Source: Actinomycetes bacterium
GTDB taxonomy: Bacteria; Actinomycetota; Acidimicrobiia; Acidimicrobiales; Palsa-688
DNA length: 41,260 bases
Assembly (NCBI GenBank): GCA_021838305.1
Contig: JAKCEB010000004.1
Span: forward strand, 1 to 41,260
Direction: 5' to 3'
Each line of letters starts with the position of its first letter. The stretch's first letter is position 1. Made by a program: the position numbers and the translations under genes. Below are positions 1-11,986 of this stretch, one piece after another. The notes under the pieces were generated by a model. It had not been told where the DNA came from. It saw only the letters and a list, made by a program, of their open reading frames with translations, and did not search any database.

Positions 1-889
1 CGCTCTTGACGGCCATCGCGGATGGTCCAGCAGCGGCGTTCCCGCCAACGGCCTCCGGTCCGGCCTGCTCATCAACTTGAGCAGGCGCAGTGCTCGATGG
101 CTCCGACTGGGCAAGTGACAGCATTTCGGTCATCTCTCCCGCGTCAAGGTACGCCTGACGGCGAAGCAAATGCTCCCTGTAGGAGCGGACCGCCTCAGCG
201 GGGCTTCCGAGTCCTACGAGATGCCCATGGTCGAGCACTGCGGCGCGGTCGCAGACCTGGCGTACGAGGTCGGGTGAGTGGGTCACGACGACGATTGTTC
301 GACCCTCACGTTGGAACTGACGGACCCTGTCGAAGCACTTGCGCTGGAAGAGCTCGTCGCCGACAGCGAGGACTTCGTCGACGATGAGGATGTCGGGGTC
401 CATGTGGACCGCCACGGCGAAGCCGAGCCGGACGTACATACCCGACGAGTAGTACTTGACCTGGTTGTCTATGAACTGTTCGAGCTCGGCGAAGGCGACG
501 ATATCGTCGAAGCGCCTATCCACGTACTTTCGAGACATGCCGAGCAGGGAGGCGTTCAGGTAGATGTTCTCACGCCCCGACATGGCGGGTTGGAACCCTG
601 CGCCCAGCTCGAGAAGCGCAGCGACGCGTCCTCTCGTCATGATCTCGCCCGAAGTCGGTTGCACGATCCCGGCAGTGCACTTGAGCAGCGTCGACTTGCC
701 GCTCCCGTTGTGGCCGAGAAGGCCGAACGTCTGGCCTTCACTTATCTCCAGTTCGATGTCACGGAGGGCCCAAAAGTCCTCGTAGGGCACCTTGCCCCAG
801 TGCAGCATCCGCTCTTTGAGCGATGTGAACTGCTCGTGGTAGAGCCGGAAGTGTTTGGAGACGCTCCGGACCTCGATAGCTGTTGACAC
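1..889 (-). CDS. ABC transporter ATP-binding protein, polysaccharide/teichoic acid export type (Wzt/TagH-like), 3' end beyond window
   Basis: Reverse-strand translation from GTG at 889: VSTAIEVRSVSKHFRLYHEQFTSLKERMLHWGKVPYEDFWALRDIELEISEGQTFGLLGHNGSGKSTLLKCTAGI...YYSSGMYVRLGFAVAVHMDPDILIVDEVLAVGDELFQRKCFDRV. Walker A, signature-like SSGM and Walker B are present. The supplied ORF track shows only antisense frames here because the true ORF runs off the window edge. Confidence 0.93.
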   Translation of the reverse strand, partial: MSTAIEVRSVSKHFRLYHEQFTSLKERMLHWGKVPYEDFWALRDIELEISEGQTFGLLGHNGSGKSTLLKCTAGIVQPTSGEIMTRGRVAALLELGAGFQPAMSGRENIYLNASLLGMSRKYVDRRFDDIVAFAELEQFIDNQVKYYSSGMYVRLGFAVAVHMDPDILIVDEVLAVGDELFQRKCFDRVRQFQREGRTIVVVTHSPDLVRQVCDRAAVLDHGHLVGLGSPAEAVRSYREHLLRRQAYLDAGEMTEMLSLAQSEPSSTAPAQVDEQAGPEAVGGNAAAGPSAMAVKS

Positions 890-944
890 GCATGTGATCC
901 TACCTGCAGCACCGATCGGAACCTTTCGGATTGCTCAACAGGCC

Positions 945-1910
945 TCAGAGTTGCTCCGCAAAGCTCCCCTCGCGCTTCGCGAACACGGACAGCGCGAACA
1001 GCAGCAGGGCTCCTGCGAAGCCAATCACCGCGAGGAGCTGCCAGCCATACCACCACAGTCCGGCGTGGTCAGGAAGGATGTGCACCGGGACGCCACCGGT
1101 GCCGATCGGGGAAGTGACCGAGTAGATGGCCCGCTGGAACGTCAGCACGATCGGAGTCACAGGATTAAGCCGATACAGGATGAAAAGCCACAGGTAGTGA
1201 GAGTGGCCGAACTGTATGGGATCGCGAATTTGGGCGTAGGTGTAAACGATCGGGGTACCCCAGAACCACACCTGGAGCCCGATACCGAGGAGGTAGCCGA
1301 CGTCGCGAAGCTTCACGTTGAGCGCTGCGAACAGTATTCCGATCGCGGTGGCGAGGAGAATTACGGCGATAAGGGCCGGAATCAAAAGGGGCAGGTAAGC
1401 GACCGCAGGCCCGGAGCGGAATGCCAGGAGGAAAACGATCAAAACAATTGTCTGGAAGCCCATCTGGGTCAGCGCCGAGCCGATCTGAGCGAGGGCGGGG
1501 ATTTCCCGCGGGAAAGCCACCTTCTTGATGATCGGCGAGTTGCCGACGATGGAACCGCACGCTCCTGAAACGCCCATCGAGAAGAAGTTCCAGACGAGGG
1601 TGCCGCACATCAGGTATATCGCGAATCTCGGTATGCCGTTCTTCAGTATTAGCTGAAAAACTACGAAATACACGACGAGGTTGATGGCCGGGTTCAGCAT
1701 CGACCACAAGAACCCCAGGATGGAGTTTTTGTATTGGACGGTCAACTCCTTGCGAGTCATCTCGCCGAGCAGTTCTCGGTATGTCCAGATTGCCTGGACC
1801 CGCTGGCGAAGGCTGATCTTCGGGGACACCACGCGAAGCGGTTTGTCCCCATCGCGGCGCACAACGGGGGGATCTGGAAGTCGGGCTGCAAGATCTGGGG
1901 GGCCAACCAT
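945..1910 (-). CDS. ABC-2 type polysaccharide export permease (Wzm-like)
   Basis: ORF 945..2015; likely start [11 protein letters not shown] at 1910 to avoid overlap with clpP. Multiple TM segments and [34 protein letters not shown], typical of the ABC2_membrane family; adjacent to the Wzt-like ATPase. Confidence 0.92.
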   Translation of the reverse strand: MVGPPDLAARLPDPPVVRRDGDKPLRVVSPKISLRQRVQAIWTYRELLGEMTRKELTVQYKNSILGFLWSMLNPAINLVVYFVVFQLILKNGIPRFAIYLMCGTLVWNFFSMGVSGACGSIVGNSPIIKKVAFPREIPALAQIGSALTQMGFQTIVLIVFLLAFRSGPAVAYLPLLIPALIAVILLATAIGILFAALNVKLRDVGYLLGIGLQVWFWGTPIVYTYAQIRDPIQFGHSHYLWLFILYRLNPVTPIVLTFQRAIYSVTSPIGTGGVPVHILPDHAGLWWYGWQLLAVIGFAGALLLFALSVFAKREGSFAEQL

Positions 1911-1965
1911 GTGGGGCCATGATAGGAGGGCTGCTCCGCTTGGCGTTGCGTATAGGCTGCGTGCG

Positions 1966-2577
1966 ATGGATACCAGACCCACGATCACGGCAGCGCAGTC
2001 CCTGAGCGGGGACACATCGGGAGACGTCTACCAGCGCCTGCTCAAGGAGCGGATCGTCTTTTTAGGCACCCAGGTCGACGACACGTCCGCGAACCTCATA
2101 TGCGCCCAGCTCCTGCTCTTGGCGGCCGAGGATGCAGAAAGAGACATAAGCCTCTACATCAACTCTCCTGGCGGATCTGTCACAGCCGGATTAGCAATCT
2201 ACGACACGATGCAGCTCGTCCCTTGCGACGTGTCGACCGTTTGTATGGGGCTCGCTGCGTCGATGGGCCAGTTCCTGCTGTGCGCGGGCGCCAAAGGCAA
2301 GCGTCTGTCGCTTCCCCACTCGCGTATCCTCATGCATCAGCCGTCAGGGCAGGCTCAGGGTCAGGCATCCGACATCAAGATCCAAGCAGAGCAGATCATC
2401 TACTTGAAGAAGATGATGGCTGAGCGGATATCGTTCCACACGGGTCAGCCGGTCGAGAGGATAGAGCTCGACTCGGACCGCGACCGCTGGTTCACGGCCG
2501 AACAAGCCCTCGAGTACGGTTTCATCGACAGGGTTATCGAGAAGGCTTCGCGGGTCAATGAGCCCGCGAGCGCCTGA
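1966..2577 (+). CDS. clpP: ATP-dependent Clp protease proteolytic subunit (ClpP)
   Basis: [22 protein letters not shown]...[19 protein letters not shown]...[11 protein letters not shown] (Ser), RILMHQPSG (His), [20 protein letters not shown] (Asp). Catalytic triad intact. Confidence 0.95.
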   Translation: MDTRPTITAAQSLSGDTSGDVYQRLLKERIVFLGTQVDDTSANLICAQLLLLAAEDAERDISLYINSPGGSVTAGLAIYDTMQLVPCDVSTVCMGLAASMGQFLLCAGAKGKRLSLPHSRILMHQPSGQAQGQASDIKIQAEQIIYLKKMMAERISFHTGQPVERIELDSDRDRWFTAEQALEYGFIDRVIEKASRVNEPASA

Positions 2578-2582
2578 CCCTC

Positions 2583-3751
2583 TTGGCGAAGGGCCGTATA
2601 GCGGTAGTCGCTGCGACAGCTGGCAGTAACGTCGGCGGCGCCGAGGTCATGCTTCGTGATGTTGCCAGCGGACTCGCTGAACGAGGATGGGAAGTTGAGA
2701 TCCTCACAACTGCGGCGGAGGACATCTACACGTGGGAGAATGTCGCTCCGACAGGCGTGAGTAAGGAACTAGCGCTGACCATCCGCCGTTTTGAGGCAGT
2801 AGGACTGTCTCAACCTGTTCGCGACCAGCTTTCGATGCGCATCCTCGCAGGCGAGAAGCTCACCATGTCGGAACAGTACCGCTGGGCTAATGCCGGGATG
2901 CGGGTGCCAGGCCTTTACGACTACCTGGCCGAGAATGCCAGTAGCTATAGGGCGATCATCTGTGGGCCGTATATGTTCTGGGCTGGCTTGGTTCTTGCCG
3001 ATCTTGCCCCCGAGCGAACAATACTTTTTCCTTGCCTCCACGACGAGCCGTTTGCGCGTCTCGGCCTCTATAGGTACCAGATGACGGCCGTGCGTGGTCT
3101 GTGGTTCCAGACCGACCCTGAGTTCGATCTTGCGAAGAGCCTCGGCTTGATCGGCGATCGCTACGCTTTTGTGGGCTCGGCAGTTTCCAACCCGGCGAGC
3201 GTAGACGTCGCGTCCTTTCGCCGCCGCTACGGCGTAGATGGGGACTACATATTCTTCGCGGGGCGCCGGGAGTGGGGTAAGGGATGGCCGCAGCTGATGT
3301 CGGACCTCACCTTCGCTGGCGAAGTTCTAGGCCGTACCGTCCCGTTGGTCACTTGCGGCGTCGGCGAAATCGGACCACTCGGCGACAAGCTTGGCGTTCG
3401 TGACATCGGCGTTGTCCCGGAAGCGGACCGGGCATCAGGTCAGGCCGGAGCTTTGGCCTACATCCAACCGTCGGCGATGGAAAGCTTCTCGCGAACCGTG
3501 CTCGAGGCTTTCCAGCTAGGCACCCCCGTCGTAGCGAACTGGCACAGTGCCGTCGTGAGGTGGCATTGCGAGCGATCGGGCTCAGGGCTCACATACTCCA
3601 ACCGCTACGAGTTCACCGAGTGCATGCGACTTCTGCTCGATAACCCGGAGTCGATTCGCGCTCTTGCGCTGGGCGGCGCCGCGTACGTCGAGGAGCAGTT
3701 CACCTGGCCCGCTGTCATCGACCGGGTCGAGGCCAGCCTGCAGGAGTGGAC

Positions 3752-3755
<4 letters not shown>
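2583..3755 (+). CDS. Glycosyltransferase (GT4-like)
   Basis: N-term RIAVVAATAGSNVGGAEVMLRDVASGLAERGWEVEILTT; C-terminal AYIQPSAMESFSRTVLEAFQLGTPVVAN. TTG start. Confidence 0.85.
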
Positions 3756-6729
<2,974 letters not shown>

Positions 6730-6781
6730 TCGCCAAGGATAGCGTCGGTCCGGTCGCCGACAGCTGTGCCAGGATTGCGGT

Positions 6782-7150
6782 GTGCTCCCGGTTTACGAGT
6801 CGATCAGCGCGGTGACGTTGCTCGTTGCCGACATGGGCACTTCAATAAAATTCTATAGCTCTCTTGGCCTTGACGTGCTTTTTGGGGGTTCTGATGCAAA
6901 TTTCACCACTCTTCGTGTGGGCGCCGGCTGTCTGAACCTGCAGGTCGATGAGCTTTCGGCAGGAGCACCGAGGGTCCCGTGGGGCAGGGTCGTCATATGG
7001 GTGGGCGACGTCGACGCCGTGTACCGGCAGGTCGTTTCCTGCGGCTGGAAGACCGAGACCGTTCCCGAAGACGCCCCGTGGGGTGAACGTTATTTTCACA
7101 TCCGCGACCCTGATGGCCACGAACTGAGCTTTGCCCGGCCGATCAGCTGA
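6782..7150 (+). CDS. VOC (glyoxalase/bleomycin resistance) superfamily protein
   Basis: SAVTLLVADMGTSIKFYSSLGLDVLFGG...RYFHIRDPDGHELSFARPIS, single VOC module. Confidence 0.85.
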   Translation: MLPVYESISAVTLLVADMGTSIKFYSSLGLDVLFGGSDANFTTLRVGAGCLNLQVDELSAGAPRVPWGRVVIWVGDVDAVYRQVVSCGWKTETVPEDAPWGERYFHIRDPDGHELSFARPIS

Positions 7151-7694
7151 GCGAGAAAGGACGTTGCGCGCTAACAGCCTGGCGGGGAAGCAGGACGCTT
7201 ACGTCGCTGCCGCGGCGGATGCGGATCTCGACGACACCCGCTCCGGCGGCGGCGTTAACTTTTGAAACGAACGCGTCGACCGGATTTGGTCCGGGGACCT
7301 TGCGGGCCTCCTCGGTCGCCGATCCCGGCGAAGGAGCTTGCGAAGACCAACTTGTGACGATTCGACGCAGCTCCTCGAGATCACGCGCTCTGGCTCCTGC
7401 CCAGCGGTCTCGCATGACGAGCGCAGCGAGCGACTCTCTGAATTCTGGGCTGTTCTCGCTGCGAGCAATGCTCAAAAGGTTCGGTGGTCGATCAGCCGAA
7501 GCGGTGAGCGGTTCGGTGGCTGATCCTCGTTCGACCTCGTCGATATCGCGTGGCCTAAGTTTCCAAACCGCGACTATCACGAGCGCCACGAGGACGCATG
7601 CGAGAAGGGCAAATTCGATCACGCGCGGGTCACCTCGCTCCACGCGCGCCCCACGGAGCGCCCCATAATCCCAGGGGAAGGCGATGCACTGCAA
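7143..7694 (-). CDS. Hypothetical protein with N-terminal TM segment
   Basis: Open frame with one hydrophobic segment (VIEFALLACVLVALVIVAVW) then a soluble tail. Convergent 8-nt overlap with the VOC gene. Start codon uncertain. Confidence 0.6.
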   Translation of the reverse strand: MQCIAFPWDYGALRGARVERGDPRVIEFALLACVLVALVIVAVWKLRPRDIDEVERGSATEPLTASADRPPNLLSIARSENSPEFRESLAALVMRDRWAGARARDLEELRRIVTSWSSQAPSPGSATEEARKVPGPNPVDAFVSKVNAAAGAGVVEIRIRRGSDVSVLLPRQAVSAQRPFSLS

Positions 7695-7798
7695 CTCACT
7701 GACATAGTGTCGGCGTTATCGGGAGCGGGGTTGAGGATCCAGAGGCAAGAGGTCACGACTGAAGGCTGGGGGAATGCGCCCTAAACTCCCCGCATGAA

Positions 7799-9094
7799 AT
7801 GGTGACTTCGAGATGGAAACGTGGCAATCATCGCGTCCCACGGGTATTGTTCGTGAGTCACGAGGCGAGCCGCACCGGCGCGGTTCTGGCACTGCTTCGC
7901 CAGGCTCAATGGCTTGTCGACGAGCGTCTCGTCGATCCCCGTTTCCTCATCCGTACGCCCGGCGAGCTCTTCGGTACGGACCTCCTCGAGAGGTTCGAAG
8001 CTCTCGGTCCTACGAGGATGGTTTCATCTCGCTCCGAGCGCCTGCGGCGCGCTATTCGGAACCGGCTGGGAATTCGGGTGTCGCGCGCTCTCGATGTTCT
8101 TTTCGCCCTGCGGATGTGGATTGAATACCGAGACGTGTCGCTCGTTTGGTTCAACACCGTGATGAATGGGCCAGTCCACTTCGATCTTGCACTTCTGAGA
8201 GCGCCCCGGTTGTGTCACATCCACGAGCTTCGACGATTCCTCAATGCGTTCCTCCCCCCACATTGGATGACCGCTGCCTTGGATGACGTGGACGTTTGGG
8301 CCGCCGTCGGCGAGGACGTAGCGAAAATGCTCACGTCCGACTACCATGTCAGCCCTGATCGCATCGAGATCCTTCCCGGCATCGCCGGCATTGACCGCAG
8401 AGCCGTTCCAGGTTGCGACCGGAAGATTGTTACGCAATCGTCGTCGGCGCTACCTGCGGTGGCGAGGGGCGGCGTCGGCGCCAAGTTCAAGGTTGGCGCC
8501 ATAGGACCACCTGGGATCAGGAAGGGAAGTGACATGTTCGTCGCCACTGCGATCGAACTTGCTCGGAAAGGTTACGGCTCGCGCATTGCGATGACGTGGC
8601 TTGGAGGCACTGAGGGAACAATCGAATTCGAGGACCTCGCTGAGGACGTGCGCGCGGCGGGCCTTTCGGAATTTGTCGAAGTGAAACCGTCGCGTCCCGA
8701 CATGGCAGCGTTCTACTCAGAGTTGGACCTACTTCTCATACCCTCGAGGCAGGAATCGTTTCCGTTGGTCATGTTGGAAGCGGCGCTGTTTGGCGTTCCG
8801 CTTCTGACCTTTCAAGGATCGGGGGGCTCCGACACGTTCGCCTCGTGGGGGGCAGGACGCCGAGTGCCCTATCTCGACTCGACGGCGATGGCGGCAGAGG
8901 TTGTTGCTTTAGTCGAGGACCGAGGCGAACTCGGACGCCTCGGAGAAGCCGCCCGCGTACTGGTGACGGAGCGCTTCGGCATTGACGCGATCGGCGGCCG
9001 CTGTAGAGAGATCCTCGAGCGTTCTGTTCGACTCCCGACGAGACCTCTCCACGGGAGAGTTGCTCGACTGCTGACATCTCGAAGACCTGCTTGA
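7799..9094 (+). CDS. Glycosyltransferase family 4
   Basis: RVLFVSHEASRTGAVLALLRQAQWL...GAIGPPGIRKGSDMFVATAIEL...LLLIPSRQESFPLVMLEAALFGVPLLTFQGSGG. Confidence 0.87.
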   Translation: MVTSRWKRGNHRVPRVLFVSHEASRTGAVLALLRQAQWLVDERLVDPRFLIRTPGELFGTDLLERFEALGPTRMVSSRSERLRRAIRNRLGIRVSRALDVLFALRMWIEYRDVSLVWFNTVMNGPVHFDLALLRAPRLCHIHELRRFLNAFLPPHWMTAALDDVDVWAAVGEDVAKMLTSDYHVSPDRIEILPGIAGIDRRAVPGCDRKIVTQSSSALPAVARGGVGAKFKVGAIGPPGIRKGSDMFVATAIELARKGYGSRIAMTWLGGTEGTIEFEDLAEDVRAAGLSEFVEVKPSRPDMAAFYSELDLLLIPSRQESFPLVMLEAALFGVPLLTFQGSGGSDTFASWGAGRRVPYLDSTAMAAEVVALVEDRGELGRLGEAARVLVTERFGIDAIGGRCREILERSVRLPTRPLHGRVARLLTSRRPA

Positions 9095-9132
9095 GGTCCT
9101 TCTCCGGCTCCCCAAAAGGCGCTCTCGAAAGC

Positions 9133-10095
9133 CTACGCCGGCGTCGCCACCAGCGGTCGGTCAACGGCTGCGATGCTTACCCGCTCCAGGACTTCGCGGT
9201 CCGTGAGACGCGCGAGATGGCGCACGCGCCTTCTCGCCTTCAGCGCTTTGGGGAGCCGAACTACAGCTGATTTGAATCCCATCAGTGTTCCTCGGTCTCG
9301 TCGAAGGATTGCAGTCATCAGGCGAAGAGGCATAAAGAGTAGATGCTGAGCGATCATGAGTGGATCGGTAACGTCCTTCCAGACAGTGAGAAGTTCGTTC
9401 TGGCGGACGAACGATCGCAGCTCGTCCTTGCTGAATACCTTCCTACTAGTTTGGCCACCGAGATGATGACACACCGATCCAGGGGCGTAGAGGATGCGGT
9501 AGCCGGCCTTCCAGGCGAGGTAGGACAGTTCGATGTCCTCGTGGTACATCGGCCACAGAAGCTCGTCGATGGAGCCGAGAGCGACCAGAAGGTTTCGGCG
9601 GAAGAAGGACTGACCGCCGACCGCGAAGAAGCAGGAGGTTGGCGTCTCGCTGTGCGCGAGGGGTTCGTAGAAGAGCAGCCCATGTTTCCAGACGGCCGCC
9701 GTGCGAGTTCCCTGCTCCTGCCCGTGGCGATCCAGGACTCTTGCGCACACGGCGAAGACGTCAGGCTCGTCGAGAAGCGGAAGGGCCGCTTCGACGAAGT
9801 TCTCCTCCACCTTCATGTCGTTGTTGCAAAATGCCACGAAGCGTCCACGCGCCGCGGCCAGACCGTCGTTCAGTCCGAAGATGTAGCGGTTGACGGGCAG
9901 GCGCACCAGGCGCACCGCTGGAAAGACTTCGGCTACCGCGTCGGCGCTCCCATCGGAGGAGCCATTATCCACGACGATTATCTCGTCGTCTTCTCCGATT
10001 GCTCTCACGACGCTCGCCAGGCAATCAAGAAGCACGTCGCGCTCATTGTAGTTGGCGATGATCAGCGAACATCTGACATCTGATGTGTCATGCAC
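9133..10095 (-). CDS. Glycosyltransferase family 2
   Basis: CSLIIANYNERDVLLDCLASVVRAIGEDDEIIVVDNGSSDGSADAV...FVAFCNNDMKVEENFVEAALPLLDEPDVFAV...MYHEDIELSYLAWKAGYRILYAPGSVCHHLGG. Confidence 0.92.
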   Translation of the reverse strand: MHDTSDVRCSLIIANYNERDVLLDCLASVVRAIGEDDEIIVVDNGSSDGSADAVAEVFPAVRLVRLPVNRYIFGLNDGLAAARGRFVAFCNNDMKVEENFVEAALPLLDEPDVFAVCARVLDRHGQEQGTRTAAVWKHGLLFYEPLAHSETPTSCFFAVGGQSFFRRNLLVALGSIDELLWPMYHEDIELSYLAWKAGYRILYAPGSVCHHLGGQTSRKVFSKDELRSFVRQNELLTVWKDVTDPLMIAQHLLFMPLRLMTAILRRDRGTLMGFKSAVVRLPKALKARRRVRHLARLTDREVLERVSIAAVDRPLVATPA

Positions 10096-10219
10096 GTCTC
10101 TACAGACCTCTTTTCAACGGACCGACACGTCGACACCGGCGGCTTCGCATACCTACAAGCGAACTACCCACCGTTGGGATGTCGGCAAATGGCTGCAATT
10201 CCTGAGGAATCCAAGTGGC

Positions 10220-11830
10220 TCAGTAGGCGCCATCTTGGCGCAGCACCCTCGCAGGCGTGTGCCAGAGAATCGATAGATCCCACCAAAGGGACCATGACGC
10301 TACATAGAGGTAGTCAAGGCGACGCAACTCCTCGAACGGGAGGTCGTTGCGTCCCGAAGTTTGCCAGAGGCCAGTCATCCCTGGGCGCACATCAAAGCGA
10401 CGTGCCGCCCATCCTTCGATTTGTCCGGATTCGACCAAGACGAACGGGCGAGGACCCACCAGGCTCATGTCGCCGAGTAGCACGTTGATCAGTTGTGGGA
10501 TCTCGTCGAGGCTCGACTTTCGTAGGAGTCTTCCGGTAGAGGTGATCCTCGGATCCTTCTTGATCTTGAACAGAGGTCCCTCGAGTTCGCTTGCGAAATC
10601 CGCCTTTCGCAGGTCGGCGTCAACATACATCGTGCGAAACTTGTGAATGCGAAAAGGCTTTCCGCCCCTGCCAGCTCTGGTCTGCGAGAACAGTACAGGT
10701 CCCTCAGAGGTCGCTTTCACGCCAACGGATATGGCGATCAGGAGTGGTGACAGTATCAAGAGCCCGAGTGATGCGCCGACTACGTCGATAGCGCGCTTGA
10801 CGAACCGATCGACCAGGCCGAGCGACGCCGGGGCTACGTCGATGACGGGGAGACCTCGGAGGTCGTCGACGTTGGATCGGATCGTGAGAAGGTCGAACAT
10901 GCGCGGTACCACAGAGATACGCACATGATCGGGCAAGTCGCGCAGATGTGCGGCCATCCCAGCCTCATTCGAAGCGCTGAAAGCGACAACCACGTGGTCG
11001 ACGTTGAAACGCTCGACGATCCCAGCGAGATTGCCGAGCGGCCCCAACCAGGGGACGCTTCTTGTGTAGTCACCGTCTAACTCCGCGGAATCGTCAGCGC
11101 AACCGACGACACTAAGGTCATCTAGGCGGGCCAGCCGGGAAAGGACCATTTCGGCGACTTGACCGCTGCCGACTACCAGCACGTTGGACTGCGCCGACGA
11201 AGGTCTGACCACCGCCGATATCGCCTTGCGACTTGTGGGGATCGCAACGAGGCCGATGACGGCGGCGATGGCCGCCGCTGTACGGTCCACGCTAGGACCC
11301 TGTAGCCAGCGGTGAATCCCTCCACTGGCGAACAGCGCCAGAAGACTTCCGGCTGCCATGCCGTGCGCTATGTGGCCAATGTCGGGGAAGGAGGAGCTGA
11401 CGAGCCGCCGCTGAGCGCGGTGGTAGAGCCCATAGATCCCGAGCACGACAATGAAGATCGGCACGTAACAGATCGAGGCGAAAGCGGCCGCGAGGTCGTT
11501 GCGAGAGAGGATCGCCTGATCTACCAGCTGACCCGAAACCAAGGCGATCGCCGTGGCGGCGGCATCGGCCGCCATCAGGAGAGTGACGGCAGAGCTTCTC
11601 GTCGTCGCAGACGCCGCAGATCGACGCGCAGTTGAGTCGGGTTCCTGCTCTGGAACGGCACGGGTCGAGCGCCGGGTTGCCCGAGGGGGCGAGCTTTCCG
11701 TGGTAGGGAGCATCGGTGGGACGAAGCCCACAGCGGGCAGGCCGTCCACCCAGCGACGAGTCGTCACAGGGAGCCCACCGTAAGACTGCCTTGGTGTGAC
11801 CTGGGCGACACGTGAACCTTCCCTGTCCAA
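10220..11830 (-). CDS. Polyprenyl-phosphate sugar-1-phosphate transferase (initiating transferase, PHPT/WbaP/CpsE family)
   Basis: N-terminal TM helices, CoA-binding-like middle domain (NVLVVGSGQVAEMVLSRLARL), then KRAIDVVGASLGLLILSPLLIAISVGVKATSEGPVLFSQTRAGRGGKPFRIHKFRTMY...RKSSLDEIPQLINVLLGDMSLVGPRPF...RFDVRPGMTGLWQTSGRNDLPFEE. Start codon uncertain. Confidence 0.95.
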   Translation of the reverse strand: MDREGSRVAQVTPRQSYGGLPVTTRRWVDGLPAVGFVPPMLPTTESSPPRATRRSTRAVPEQEPDSTARRSAASATTRSSAVTLLMAADAAATAIALVSGQLVDQAILSRNDLAAAFASICYVPIFIVVLGIYGLYHRAQRRLVSSSFPDIGHIAHGMAAGSLLALFASGGIHRWLQGPSVDRTAAAIAAVIGLVAIPTSRKAISAVVRPSSAQSNVLVVGSGQVAEMVLSRLARLDDLSVVGCADDSAELDGDYTRSVPWLGPLGNLAGIVERFNVDHVVVAFSASNEAGMAAHLRDLPDHVRISVVPRMFDLLTIRSNVDDLRGLPVIDVAPASLGLVDRFVKRAIDVVGASLGLLILSPLLIAISVGVKATSEGPVLFSQTRAGRGGKPFRIHKFRTMYVDADLRKADFASELEGPLFKIKKDPRITSTGRLLRKSSLDEIPQLINVLLGDMSLVGPRPFVLVESGQIEGWAARRFDVRPGMTGLWQTSGRNDLPFEELRRLDYLYVASWSLWWDLSILWHTPARVLRQDGAY

Positions 11831-11986
11831 GTCGGGCCACGAATAGTGGCGTCGACACTGCTACTAACTCCGCTCCTCACGAATGCTAGAAACATCATCG
11901 ATCCAATCGAAGTGGTCGCTGACCAATCTTCTCGTTTTTCCGAATTGCTACGGCGACCACCGTGGGCGCCGTCAGTCTGCTGCGAT

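Noticed and set aside
278-886. 202-aa plus-strand ORF
   Set aside because: Antisense to the clearly recognisable Wzt-like ATPase on the minus strand; no coherent protein family signal.
855-1568. 237-aa plus-strand ORF
   Set aside because: Antisense shadow of the Wzm-like permease; composition typical of high-GC shadow frames.
9343-10083. 246-aa plus-strand ORF
   Set aside because: Lies opposite a strong GT2 gene with all its motifs.
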